From Bradyrhizobium sp. 132 (lineage in GTDB: Bacteria; Pseudomonadota; Alphaproteobacteria; Rhizobiales; Xanthobacteraceae): a stretch of 64,000 nt of DNA. The position numbers and the translations under genes were made by a program. The stretch covers positions 181,961 to 245,960 of the forward strand of contig NZ_JADPKY010000103.1 in assembly GCF_023074185.1 (NCBI RefSeq), in the 5' to 3' direction. Every line of letters starts with the position of its first letter. The stretch's first letter is position 1. The notes under the pieces are model-generated. The model was given only the letters and a program-made list of their open reading frames with translations. It was not told the origin of the DNA and made no database searches. Shown in pieces: positions 24,207 through 31,814 of the stretch.

Positions 24207-24293
24207 GTAGGATGGGTAGAGCGCAGCGAAACCCATCAAGCTTTTCCCGTAGTGACGGAGGCGATGGGTTTCGCTGCGCTCTACCCATCCTAC
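24207..24293. repeat. Long perfect palindrome, family R4 (copy 1)
   Basis: Two 31-base arms (24207-24237 and 24263-24293), beginning GTAGGATGGGTAGAGCGCAG and complementary without a mismatch, flank a 25-base centre. As RNA it would form a long hairpin just after the MoxR stop. A second copy is at 24917-25005. Confidence 0.9.
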
Positions 24294-24359
24294 GCTCTCC
24301 GCACCTCGTCTCACGCGCGCAGACACACGCCCGCATCCTCGCGGCGCATTTCGCCCGAG

Positions 24360-24914
24360 CTATGCTCTCTCCATCGCCCTCATCAAAAAGGGCGCAGGGA
24401 AGACCGGGTGCCGGCTGGCACCCACGGTCCGCTGTGCGAAGATGTAGCGCAAGGAAACCGCACAGCGGCATACAGGTGTAGCCAATCACTCGGCCTTCCC
24501 TGCGCAGTGGCTTTACGGCTTATGCCGTGCTCTCCCGGGAGCCGAGTTCCTGTTGGCCTCCCTCGTCTTCACGAAAGTCGCGGACACCGCGCCGGTTGAC
24601 GCGAATGCCGCATCCGCAAAGGCTTGACCGTAGCAACGACGGCCAGGACCACACGGTTTTGCCGTACGCACACAGCGTCGCTCGTCCACACGAAGCCTCG
24701 GGCTCACGGAGAGCAATCCGCCCTGCCCTTGACCTCTCGTACACGACGCTGCCGCGTCCACCGCAACCCGGCCCGCGTTTCGAACGACTCGCGAACCGCC
24801 CCTCTTCGTCGGGCCGGGCTGTTTCGATTTATGCCGCAATTCCGAATTTCGGTAAAGTGGAATGTTTTCGCGCAAAGGGATTGACGTAGTGCATGGTGTT
24901 TTGCCCGTCGGGCA
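24360..24914 (+). ncRNA. Candidate structured RNA or non-autonomous repeat, no protein gene
   Basis: This 555-base stretch between two R4 palindromes has no supported reading frame. Its first 170 bases fold into a multi-branch shape with perfect stems: 24392-24402 with 24495-24505 (11 bp closing stem, GCGCAGGGAAG/CTTCCCTGCGC), 24406-24412 with 24417-24423 (7 bp), 24429-24438 with 24459-24468 (10 bp, CCGCTGTGCG/CGCACAGCGG) and 24515-24519 with 24524-24528 (5 bp). A further small hairpin ACGG-TTTTG-CCGT occurs near 24653. The end carries TGTTTTGCCCGTCGGGCAC (24897-24914), shared with element R5. From memory, related blocks recur in Bradyrhizobium and Rhodopseudomonas genomes; I know of no name for them. 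Strand is taken from the hairpin loops only and is uncertain. Confidence 0.45.
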
Positions 24915-24916
24915 CG

Positions 24917-25005
24917 CGTAGGATGGGTAGAGCGCAGCGAAACCCATCAAACTTTTCCCGCGGTGATGGAGGCGATGGGTTTCGCTGCGCTCTACCCATC
25001 CTACG
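24917..25005. repeat. Long perfect palindrome, family R4 (copy 2)
   Basis: The 31-base arms are identical to copy 1 and are extended by CG/CG; only a few centre bases differ. It lies 9 bases from the stop of the GMC oxidoreductase gene. Confidence 0.9.
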
Positions 25006-25013
25006 AAGATGCC

Positions 25014-26660
25014 CTACGCCACCGCCGCATCCGGCACGCGCGCGGCTTCCATCGGCTGCTTGCCGCGGATCAAATCCGACGCGCGGTCGGCGATCATCAT
25101 GGTCGACGCATTCAGGTTCGCCGAGATCATGCGCGGCATCACGGAGGCATCGATCACGCGGAGGCCTTCGAGGCCGTGAACGCGGAGCTGGTCGTCGACC
25201 ACCGCCCAGGTCGAATCGGCCGGGCCCATGCGGCAGGTGCAGCCGGGATGGAAGGTGGTAGTGCCGCGTTCGGTGGCGGCGGCCAGGAACTCGTCGTCGG
25301 TGTTGATGTCAGGGCCGGGGAAATCCTCGTAGGCGTAATAGGGCGACAGCGGCGCGGACTTCAAAAGCCTGCGCGCGAGCTTCATGCCGCCGACGATCAC
25401 GCGGCGGTCGAGCTCGGCGTCGAGATAATTGGTCTGGATGATCGGCGGCGCAAAGGGATCGCTGGAGCGGATGCGGACATAGCCGCGGCTCTCGGGGCGC
25501 TGCTGCCAGGAGGCCACCGTCATGCCGGGCTCGTTCTCGAGCTGGCCCTGCACGCCTTCCTTGTAGCTCGCCGGCGTGAAGGTGAGCTGAAGGTCGGACG
25601 AGTCGGCGCTCTCGCCGGAATGCCAGAAGCAATAGACCATGGTCGGCGACAGCGAGAGCAGGCCTTTGCGCGCGGTCGCCCATTTCAGCGCCTCGATCCA
25701 CAGCGAGAAGCCGCGGCGAAGCTCGTTGATGGTCCTGATGTTTTTGACACGCGCCACAGTGCGCGGCGCATAATGATCCTGCAGGCCCTCGCCGACCGGC
25801 AGCGCGTGACGCACCTGGATGCCGTGGGTCTGCAACAGGTCGGGCGAGCCGATGCCGGAGAGCTGCAAGAGCTGCGGCGAATTATAGGTGCCGCCGGAGA
25901 GGATCACTTCCTTGTTGGCGCGCACCTCCACCGGCGTGCCGCCTGAGCCGCCCTTCATGTAGCGCACGCCGACGGCGCGCTTGCCCTCGAAGATGATCTC
26001 GGTCGCGTGCGCGTGGGTGTGGACATGCACGTTCGGCCGCTTCATCGCGGGCTTGAGAAACGCGGTCGAGCCGGAGACGCGCAAGCCCTTGTCGATGGTG
26101 CGCTGACAATAGGAGACGCCTTCCTGGGTCTTGCCGTTGTAATCGGGGTTGCGGGGGATGCCGAGCGAGACCGCGCCTTCCATGAAGGCTTCGCAGAGCG
26201 GATCGCGCCAGTTCATCGTGGTGACGGTGAGATTGCCGTCGCGGCCGCGGTAAATGTCCTCGCCCTCGCCGACCCGCTTCTCCAGCCGCCGGAAGTAAGG
26301 CAGCACATCGGCATAGCCCCAGCCGCGATTGCCCATCTGCGCCCAGGTGTCGAAATCCATGCGCTGGCCGCGGTTGTAGATGTGGCCGTTGATCGAGGAC
26401 GAACCGCCGAGCGTCTTGCCGCGCGGCGCATAGATGCTGCGCCCGCCGGTCCAGGGCCCGACCTCCTGCTGGTAGGCCCAGTTGATGCTCTTCATGTGGA
26501 AGGTCTTGATGAAGCCCGCCGGCAGATGGATGTAGGGATGCCAGTCGCTGGGTCCGGCCTCCAGCACGCAGACGCTCACGTTCGGATCTTCGCTCAGCCG
26601 GCTGGTGAGCACGCAACCCGCCGAGCCCGCGCCGATGATCACGTAGTCAAATCTATCCAT
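25014..26660 (-). CDS. GMC-family FAD oxidoreductase (choline dehydrogenase-like)
   Basis: This 548-residue protein has FAD dinucleotide motif GAGSAG at 10-15, GMC signature 1 at about 85-98 (GGSSSINGHIYNRG), signature 2 GGTYNSPQLLQLSGIG, and the catalytic His in FHPGCTCRMG with Asn in NLNAS near the C-terminus. The family oxidises alcohols; 'choline dehydrogenase' is the usual automatic label, but no bet genes are nearby, so the substrate is open. The ATG at 26658-26660 gives MDRFDYVIIG; the frame upstream overlaps the GNAT gene and is not used. It starts 17 bases after the GNAT stop, suggesting an operon. Confidence 0.9.
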   Translation of the reverse strand: MDRFDYVIIGAGSAGCVLTSRLSEDPNVSVCVLEAGPSDWHPYIHLPAGFIKTFHMKSINWAYQQEVGPWTGGRSIYAPRGKTLGGSSSINGHIYNRGQRMDFDTWAQMGNRGWGYADVLPYFRRLEKRVGEGEDIYRGRDGNLTVTTMNWRDPLCEAFMEGAVSLGIPRNPDYNGKTQEGVSYCQRTIDKGLRVSGSTAFLKPAMKRPNVHVHTHAHATEIIFEGKRAVGVRYMKGGSGGTPVEVRANKEVILSGGTYNSPQLLQLSGIGSPDLLQTHGIQVRHALPVGEGLQDHYAPRTVARVKNIRTINELRRGFSLWIEALKWATARKGLLSLSPTMVYCFWHSGESADSSDLQLTFTPASYKEGVQGQLENEPGMTVASWQQRPESRGYVRIRSSDPFAPPIIQTNYLDAELDRRVIVGGMKLARRLLKSAPLSPYYAYEDFPGPDINTDDEFLAAATERGTTTFHPGCTCRMGPADSTWAVVDDQLRVHGLEGLRVIDASVMPRMISANLNASTMMIADRASDLIRGKQPMEAARVPDAAVA

Positions 26661-26677
26661 GGTGCCTCGGCCGCCGC

Positions 26678-27271
26678 TCAGCGCGGCTTGTCGTTGAGTT
26701 GATAATTCAAATGCGTCCGCACCGTCGGCCATTCGGCCGCTGTGATGCTGTAGACGACGGTGTCGCGCAGCGTGCCGTTGGGCGCGACCTGGTGGCTGCG
26801 CAGGATGCCGTCCTGCTTAGCGCCCAGACGTTCGATGGCGCCGCGGCTCTGGTGATTGAAGAAATGCGTGCGGAATTCCACCGCGATGCAGTCCAGGGTT
26901 TCGAAGGCGTGGGTGAGCAGCAGCAGCTTGCACTGCGTGTTGAGCGGGCCGCGCTGCGCGCTCTTGCCATACCAGGTCGAGCCGATCTCGACGCGGCGGT
27001 TGGCGGCATCGATGTTCATGTAGGTCGTCATGCCCACGATCTTGCCGCTGCCATCGAACACGGTGAAGGGGAGCATCGAGCCCGTGGCCTGAAGACCGAG
27101 CCGGCGGTCGATTTCCTTGCCCATGTTGTCCGGCGTCGGAATCGCGGTGTACCAGATGGTGGAGAGCTCGCCATCCTTCACGGCCTCGATCAGCCCCTCG
27201 CGGTGCTGATGCGACAGCGGCTCGAGTCGGGCATGCTGTCCGCGCAGGGTGATGGGATCAGGCCAGGGCAT
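26678..27271 (-). CDS. GNAT-family N-acetyltransferase (RimJ/RimL-like)
   Basis: This is a 197-residue protein. Residues 10-180 have the GNAT fold; FTVFDGSGKIVGMTTYMNI is beta-2 to beta-4, and the acetyl-CoA loop region is STWYGKSAQRGPLNTQCKLLLL. The closest style is the RimL-like Acetyltransf_3 group, which modifies protein N-termini or small amines. The ATG at 27269-27271 begins MPWPDPITLRG. An in-frame ATG 42 bases upstream exists, but its codons (LRFARNDN) are read from an R2 repeat and are unlikely to be protein. Confidence 0.85.
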   Translation of the reverse strand: MPWPDPITLRGQHARLEPLSHQHREGLIEAVKDGELSTIWYTAIPTPDNMGKEIDRRLGLQATGSMLPFTVFDGSGKIVGMTTYMNIDAANRRVEIGSTWYGKSAQRGPLNTQCKLLLLTHAFETLDCIAVEFRTHFFNHQSRGAIERLGAKQDGILRSHQVAPNGTLRDTVVYSITAAEWPTVRTHLNYQLNDKPR

Positions 27272-27287
27272 TGCAGGTCTCTCTCTG

Positions 27288-27467
27288 TTGTCGTTGCGAG
27301 CGAAGCGAAGCAATCCAGAGTGCCTGCTCCTCGTCCTGAGGAGCGCGTCTTCGCGCGTCTCGAAGGATGAAGGCCCCGCTGGTGACCTCGCCCTTCGAGA
27401 CGCGCGCTAAGGGCGCGCTCCTCAGGGTGAGGGTCTACTTGATTGCTTCGCTTCGCTCGCAATGACG
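27288..27467. repeat. R2 repeat interrupted by an R1 repeat (copy 2), nested
   Basis: The outer arms TTGCGAGCGAAGCGAAGCAATCC (27293-27315, read in two parts) and GATTGCTTCGCTTCGCTCGCAATGAC (27441-27466, likewise) belong to family R2. Between them sits a full R1 element at 27328-27436. The order shows that R1 entered a pre-existing R2 copy. Confidence 0.8.
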
Positions 27468-27474
27468 GCTTGGC

Positions 27475-28401
27475 TCACTTGTTCAAGAAATTCAACGGCA
27501 AACCGCCGCGCGGCCAGTCCATGGCGATCAGCTCGCCCTTGCCCGAGAGGGTGATGTAGGCGGTCTTCAGCTCGGGGCCGCCGAAGGCGATGTTGGTGGT
27601 GACGCGGTCGCCGGTCGGCACCTGCTCGACCAAGGTGCCATCGGGCGCGATCACCGAGATGCAGCCGGAGACGAGGGTGGCGACGCAGACATTGCCGTTC
27701 GCTTCGACCGCCAGCGAGTCGAACATCTGGTAGCCGCCGAGGCCGCAGATCGGTTTTCCGCGCTCGCCGCGATAGATCACGTCGCGCGGCTTCAGCGTGC
27801 CGGGCGCGGAGAGCTCGTAGGCCCAGAGCCGGCCCGTCGGCGTCTCCGCGATGTAGACGGTGTTCTCGTCCGGCGACAGGCCGATGCCGTTGGCCGGCAA
27901 TACGCCATGAACGATTTCGACGATCTCCTTCATACCGGGCTTGAGATAATACATGCCGCCGACGTCCATCTCGCGCGCGCGGCGCTTGCCGAGATCGGAG
28001 AACCAGAGGCCGCCGTGCTTGTCGAACACCAGATCGTTCGGACCGCGCAGATCGTGCTCGCCGCACTTGGTGACGACGGTTTCGATCTTGCCCGATTGGA
28101 GATCGACGCGCTGGATCGAGCCGCCGAGATAATCGTCCGGCTGCGGGCCGGGCATGATCATGTTGCGGGTCGGGATCCAGGAGAAGCCGCCATTGTTGCA
28201 GATGTAGACCTTGCCGTCGGGGCCGAGCGCCGCGCCGTTCGGGCCACCCGGAATCTTCGCGACGATCTCCTTGCGGCCGTCGGGATAAACGCGGGTCAGG
28301 CGCTGACCGCGGATCTCCACCAGCACCACCGAGCCGTCCGGCATCACGACCGGCCCTTCGGGAAATTCGAGGTCGGTGGCGAGAACGCGGACGTTGGACA
28401 T
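27475..28401 (-). CDS. SMP-30/gluconolactonase-like protein
   Basis: This 308-residue beta-propeller protein has LEFPEGPVVMPDGSVVLVEI at the start (the EGP metal-site Glu), NGAALGPDGKVYICNNGG, GPNDLVFDKHGGLWFSD (the N-D metal ligands) and ANGIGLSPDENTVYIAET. Members hydrolyse sugar lactones or organophosphates using one divalent metal. The ATG at 28399-28401 follows GGGAGGGT; an alternative start 36 bases upstream lacks one. It is cytosolic. It lies upstream of the GNAT/GMC pair on the same strand, but with repeats between. Confidence 0.9.
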   Translation of the reverse strand: MSNVRVLATDLEFPEGPVVMPDGSVVLVEIRGQRLTRVYPDGRKEIVAKIPGGPNGAALGPDGKVYICNNGGFSWIPTRNMIMPGPQPDDYLGGSIQRVDLQSGKIETVVTKCGEHDLRGPNDLVFDKHGGLWFSDLGKRRAREMDVGGMYYLKPGMKEIVEIVHGVLPANGIGLSPDENTVYIAETPTGRLWAYELSAPGTLKPRDVIYRGERGKPICGLGGYQMFDSLAVEANGNVCVATLVSGCISVIAPDGTLVEQVPTGDRVTTNIAFGGPELKTAYITLSGKGELIAMDWPRGGLPLNFLNK

Positions 28402-28548
28402 GTGGGGACCCTCCCGATGGCTTGTTATGACTTGCACGGGATGTCCGGCACGGGCCCCACACGCAAGATTTGCCTGCGGTTATGACAAAGTCACCGCGGC
28501 TTGCCAAGCAAGCCGGATGGTATGCCAGCGTTGCGCGCTACTGCTTCA

Positions 28549-28600
28549 TGGTCCCGGCTCTGCGTCGCAGCGCTACACGCCGCGACGCGTCCGGGACACG
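28549..28600. repeat. Interspersed repeat, family R6 (half copy)
   Basis: The block GTCCCGGCTCTGCGTCGCAG to CGTCCGGGACACG matches the right half of the full element at 59486-59620 with a few changes. The ends are complementary (GTCCCGG/CCGGGAC). Confidence 0.65.
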
Positions 28601-28606
28601 GACGGA

Positions 28607-28960
28607 TCACTTCGCATCCTTCGCAGGCGGCGCGTCCTGCTTCTTCTTCACATCCTCCGCGATCTTCGCCTGCGCGGCCTGGAGATCGCCGAACGTCTTC
28701 TGCAAGCCGGCAACCGTCGTCTTCAACGCATCGATCTGGCGAGCGGCGGCGTCCAGCTTCTGCTGGTGATCGAGGTTTAGCCTGGTGATCGTCTTCTGGA
28801 GAAAGTCGACGTTGCTCTGGAGGCAGCTGGTACGGCGCTCCATGATCTTCTCGACGGTGCAGATCTCGATGCCGGGCACGTCCTGCGCGCGGACCGGCGC
28901 ATTCGCCAGCGCGGCGAGCAGTAACATCGCGAAACAGACGCCGGCACTTCGAAGATGCAT
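28607..28960 (-). CDS. Exported coiled-coil protein, unknown function
   Basis: This is a 117-residue protein with a signal peptide (FAMLLLAALANAPVRA, cut before QDVPG). The mature part begins with two cysteines (EICTVEKIMERRTSCLQ), which can form one disulfide, and continues as a coiled coil of about 60 residues (heptads through LQKTITRLNL, IDALKTTVAGLQKTFGDLQ) ending in a Lys/Ala/Pro tail. GAGGAA precedes the ATG. It is likely a small periplasmic oligomer; no named domain is recognised. Confidence 0.7.
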   Translation of the reverse strand: MHLRSAGVCFAMLLLAALANAPVRAQDVPGIEICTVEKIMERRTSCLQSNVDFLQKTITRLNLDHQQKLDAAARQIDALKTTVAGLQKTFGDLQAAQAKIAEDVKKKQDAPPAKDAK

Positions 28961-29145
28961 GCTGGTTCCTCGTCAAATCAATCACGGCAATGTGCGCTTT
29001 TTGCGCGCCGCCGCATGAGGCTACCACACTCGCACCGCATTCTCGCGTTGAGCTTGCAGCTGTTCCCTCGGACGGGGAGCGATGATCTGCAGGCGGGGGG
29101 AAATGGGCACTTCTTCCGCGGCTTTGTTTAGGGGAGATTTTTGGA

Positions 29146-29370
29146 ATGGCAACGCGCGACAGACGACTTGCAGAATTCGACGGCTCCGGAGAACCGCCGC
29201 CTGGCCTTGCAGTCGAAGTGCTGTGCGAGGACCATAGCGGGACGTATCAACTGCCGTTCGCTTGCCGCTATGTCGAGGGACGCTGGCAGAACCACACCGC
29301 CGGCGTCGCGGTCGAAGCAACCGTCATCGGCTGGCGCGTGCCGCGCTTGAAGCACTCGGGCGTGGCCTGA
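29146..29370 (+). CDS. Small conserved protein, unknown function
   Basis: This 74-residue protein has AGGGGAGA 8 bases before the ATG. It begins MATRDRRLAEFDGSGEPPPG and continues with LCEDHSGTYQLPFACRYVEGRWQN, a pattern I recall from short rhizobial hypothetical proteins. No signal peptide or membrane helix is present; two Cys (LCEDH and FACRY) are 15 residues apart. Function unknown. Confidence 0.65.
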   Translation: MATRDRRLAEFDGSGEPPPGLAVEVLCEDHSGTYQLPFACRYVEGRWQNHTAGVAVEATVIGWRVPRLKHSGVA

Positions 29371-29636
29371 GCATCGAATTCTGTCTCAAAATGCGACGGG
29401 GTCGCGTCCCGGCTTAACCTTCGGAACGCGGCCCGAACGAATCACGTCCGAATCAGCCGTGGGGCGCTGTACGCGCCTGTTCACGGCTAGATGTCGCAAC
29501 CGGTTCGCACGCGTATACAATATCTGTGCAGCGCGTGAGCAGGCCCGAGCCGGCCACGGACGCCAAAAGTTAACGGCATCAATGACTTCAATGCCATGAC
29601 TGCCGGGTGCGGCGGTTCAGGCCGCGCCCCCAAAAC

Positions 29637-29661
29637 AGGCAGGGCGGCATCAGGCCTGCCT
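29637..29661 (-). terminator. Possible terminator hairpin of the GST gene
   Basis: AGGCAGG (29655-29661 on the minus strand) pairs with CCTGCCT (29637-29643), followed on that strand by GTTTTGGGGG. The stem overlaps the stop codon. The T run is short, so the call is weak. Confidence 0.4.
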
Positions 29662-30316
29662 AATATTCGACCTCGAGCTCCTCGATCTCGGCCGGCTCGT
29701 CCCTTGCCGCTGCGATCCATTCCCTCATCTCGGGCATGGCCAGGATGGTATCGGCATAGGCTTTCAAAAGCGGTTCGAGCTTGACGTCATAGGTGACGAA
29801 GCGCGTCACCACCGGGGCGTACATCGCATCCGCCATGGTGCGCTTCTCGCCGAACAGGAAGGGGCCGCCCGATTTCTCCAGGCAGTCGCGCCAGATCGCC
29901 CAGACGCGATCGATGTCGGCCTGCGCGCGCGACCAGACCTTGAAGCCGGGGAAATGTCCCTTCAGATTCACCGGCAGCGAGGCGCGCAGCGTGGTGAAGC
30001 CGGAGTGGATTTCGCCGCAGATCGAGCGGCAATTTGCGCGCTGGACGCTGTCAGCCGGTAGCAGGCTGGCATCCGGCATCGCCTCGTTGAGATATTCGGC
30101 GATCGCCAGCGTGTCCCAGACCACGGCGCCGTCGTGCCGCAGGCACGGCACCAGGATCGATGACGACAGCAGCAGGATCTCCGCGCGTGCCGACGCGTCG
30201 TCGGGCGCGGTGGCGATCTCCTCGAAATCGAGCCCGGAAAATTTCGTCAGCAGCCAGCCACGCAGCGACCAGGACGAGTAGTTCTTGCTGCTGATGGTCA
30301 GTTTCGCCTTCGCCAT
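29660..30316 (-). CDS. Glutathione S-transferase family protein
   Basis: This 218-residue protein has an N-terminal thioredoxin-like domain (2-80): LTISSKNYSSWSLRGWLLTKF with a Ser-rich active-site segment, SILVPCLRHDGAVVWDTLAIAEYLNE with the cis-Pro and the Asp/Thr that bind the glutathione gamma-Glu. The C-terminal helical domain ends LEPLLKAYADTILAMPEMREW. The ATG at 30314-30316 follows GAGGGAAGG; a longer in-frame start (30346) is less supported. The exact class is not clear; it resembles the group annotated from yfcF-like enzymes. Confidence 0.85.
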   Translation of the reverse strand: MAKAKLTISSKNYSSWSLRGWLLTKFSGLDFEEIATAPDDASARAEILLLSSSILVPCLRHDGAVVWDTLAIAEYLNEAMPDASLLPADSVQRANCRSICGEIHSGFTTLRASLPVNLKGHFPGFKVWSRAQADIDRVWAIWRDCLEKSGGPFLFGEKRTMADAMYAPVVTRFVTYDVKLEPLLKAYADTILAMPEMREWIAAARDEPAEIEELEVEY

Positions 30317-30476
30317 ATGGCCTTCCCTCACGCCTTTGACCTGCACCCGCCCAGCCTGCGGGGAATGCTCGCTTCCCGCAAATAAAGCAGCAAGCGACGT
30401 GCCAATCTGGAGGTCGGCCCATCTCCGGTTTGGCTTCGATATTGCATAGCAGCACGGGACAGGTGGGCGTTTCAGT

Positions 30477-31700
30477 ATGATGTCGATGTATTATCAGGCC
30501 TTTCAGAACCATATGGACCTGACGGCGCCGTGGCGGTCGGGCGCTTCGTCCGCACTCCAATTCCTCAATCTGGTGCCGCAGGGCTTGTCGGATCAGGTCG
30601 TCGGCCGACTGTCGGCCGCGCTGGAGCTGATCTCGCGCTCCACCCTCACCTATCACCGCCCCGCTTACGGCATCGACAGCGTCATGGTGGGCAACCGCGA
30701 TGTCGGCATCACCGAGGAGGTCGCCTACGCGACGCCGTTCGGCTCGCTGCTCCACTTCAAGAAGGATGGCGCGCCCGAGCAGCCGCGCATGCTGCTGGTG
30801 GCGCCGATGTCCGGCCATTTCGCGACGCTGCTGCGCGGTACCGTGAAGACGCTGCTTCAGGACCACGACGTCTACATCACCGATTGGCACAATCCACGCG
30901 ACATTTCACGCAGCGAGGGTCGCTTCGGGCTCGACGACTACACCGATCACCTTGTCGATTTCCTCGGCCAGCTCGGCCCGCGCCCGCATATGGTGGCGAT
31001 CTGCCAGCCCTCGGTCTCGGCGCTCGCGGCCGCCGCGATCATGTGCGAGGGCAACCATCCCTCGCGGCCGGCGACGCTGACACTGATGGCGGGGCCGATC
31101 GACACACGCATCCAGCCGACCAGGGTCAACGAGTTCGCCAAGAGCAAGCCGATCGAATGGTTCGAGCAGAACCTGATCAACTACGTGCCGATGCAGTGCC
31201 GCGGCGCGCTTCGGAAAGTCTATCCCGGCTTCGTGCAGCTCACCGCCTTCGTCTCGATGAATCTCGAGCGCCACATCAAGCAGCACATGGACCTGGCCAA
31301 CCACATCGCCAAGGGCGAGAAGGACAAGGCGGCCAGCATCAAGAGCTTCTACGACGAATATTTCGCAGTGATGGACCTGCCCGCCGAGTTCTACATCGAG
31401 ACCGTGCGCGACGTATTCCAGGAACATCTGCTGCCGCAGGGCAAGCTGATGCATCGGGGACGTCCGGTGAACACCAAGGCCGTCAGCCGGATGGGGCTGA
31501 TGACGGTCGAGGGCGAGAAGGACGATATCTGCTCGATCGGCCAGACACTCGCGGCGCAAGACCTCTGCACCGGCGTGCGCGCCTATCGCCGCGTCCACCA
31601 CATGCAGGCCGGCGTCGGCCATTACGGCGTGTTCTCGGGCAAGCGGTGGAACAACGAGATCTATCCGCTGCTGCGGGATTTCGTGCACGTGAATTCCTGA
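30477..31700 (+). CDS. phaZ: Intracellular polyhydroxyalkanoate (PHB) depolymerase
   Basis: This is a 407-residue protein of the intracellular short-chain PHA depolymerase family. It begins MMSMYYQAFQNHMDL, and the nucleophile is Cys176 in VAICQPS, the modified lipase box of this family, which uses Cys instead of Ser. The C-terminal HHMQAGVGHYGVFSGKRW contains the catalytic His. It degrades stored poly-3-hydroxybutyrate granules in the cytosol, giving carbon and reducing power. A ribosome binding site (AGGTGGG) lies about 12 bases upstream. Its last 159 bases are duplicated, slightly changed, at 34019-34168. Confidence 0.92.
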   Translation: MMSMYYQAFQNHMDLTAPWRSGASSALQFLNLVPQGLSDQVVGRLSAALELISRSTLTYHRPAYGIDSVMVGNRDVGITEEVAYATPFGSLLHFKKDGAPEQPRMLLVAPMSGHFATLLRGTVKTLLQDHDVYITDWHNPRDISRSEGRFGLDDYTDHLVDFLGQLGPRPHMVAICQPSVSALAAAAIMCEGNHPSRPATLTLMAGPIDTRIQPTRVNEFAKSKPIEWFEQNLINYVPMQCRGALRKVYPGFVQLTAFVSMNLERHIKQHMDLANHIAKGEKDKAASIKSFYDEYFAVMDLPAEFYIETVRDVFQEHLLPQGKLMHRGRPVNTKAVSRMGLMTVEGEKDDICSIGQTLAAQDLCTGVRAYRRVHHMQAGVGHYGVFSGKRWNNEIYPLLRDFVHVNS

Positions 31701-31814
31701 AGGCGCACCAAATTCCTTCAGCAGGATCGGACAAAGCAGCGCGGCATTGGGAAAGACGCCGGCGCTGCACCAGCCCTAAAACATGGACATGCCGCTTCAG
31801 CCGGAGGCCTTGCC

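Noticed and set aside
24207..24293. The R4 palindrome as a simple rho-independent terminator of the MoxR gene
   Set aside because: There is no T run after the stem, the arms are 31 bp and an identical copy occurs in another context. It is a repeat that may incidentally terminate transcription.
21712..24489. A 925-codon minus-strand frame running through the MoxR and VWA genes
   Set aside because: Only the part from 22887 downwards is a protein family (VWA). The upstream part is antisense to the MoxR and YeaQ-type genes.
24392..24505. Resemblance of the folded block to a cobalamin riboswitch (GGGAA followed by GGTGCC)
   Set aside because: The conserved B12 box and the GCCACTG element are missing, and no B12-related gene follows.
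25014..26660. Naming the GMC enzyme betA (choline dehydrogenase)
   Set aside because: The GMC family is broad and no betaine genes or choline transporter lie nearby.
27272..27313. Earlier start of the GNAT gene
   Set aside because: The extra residues LRFARNDN are encoded by an R2 repeat arm.
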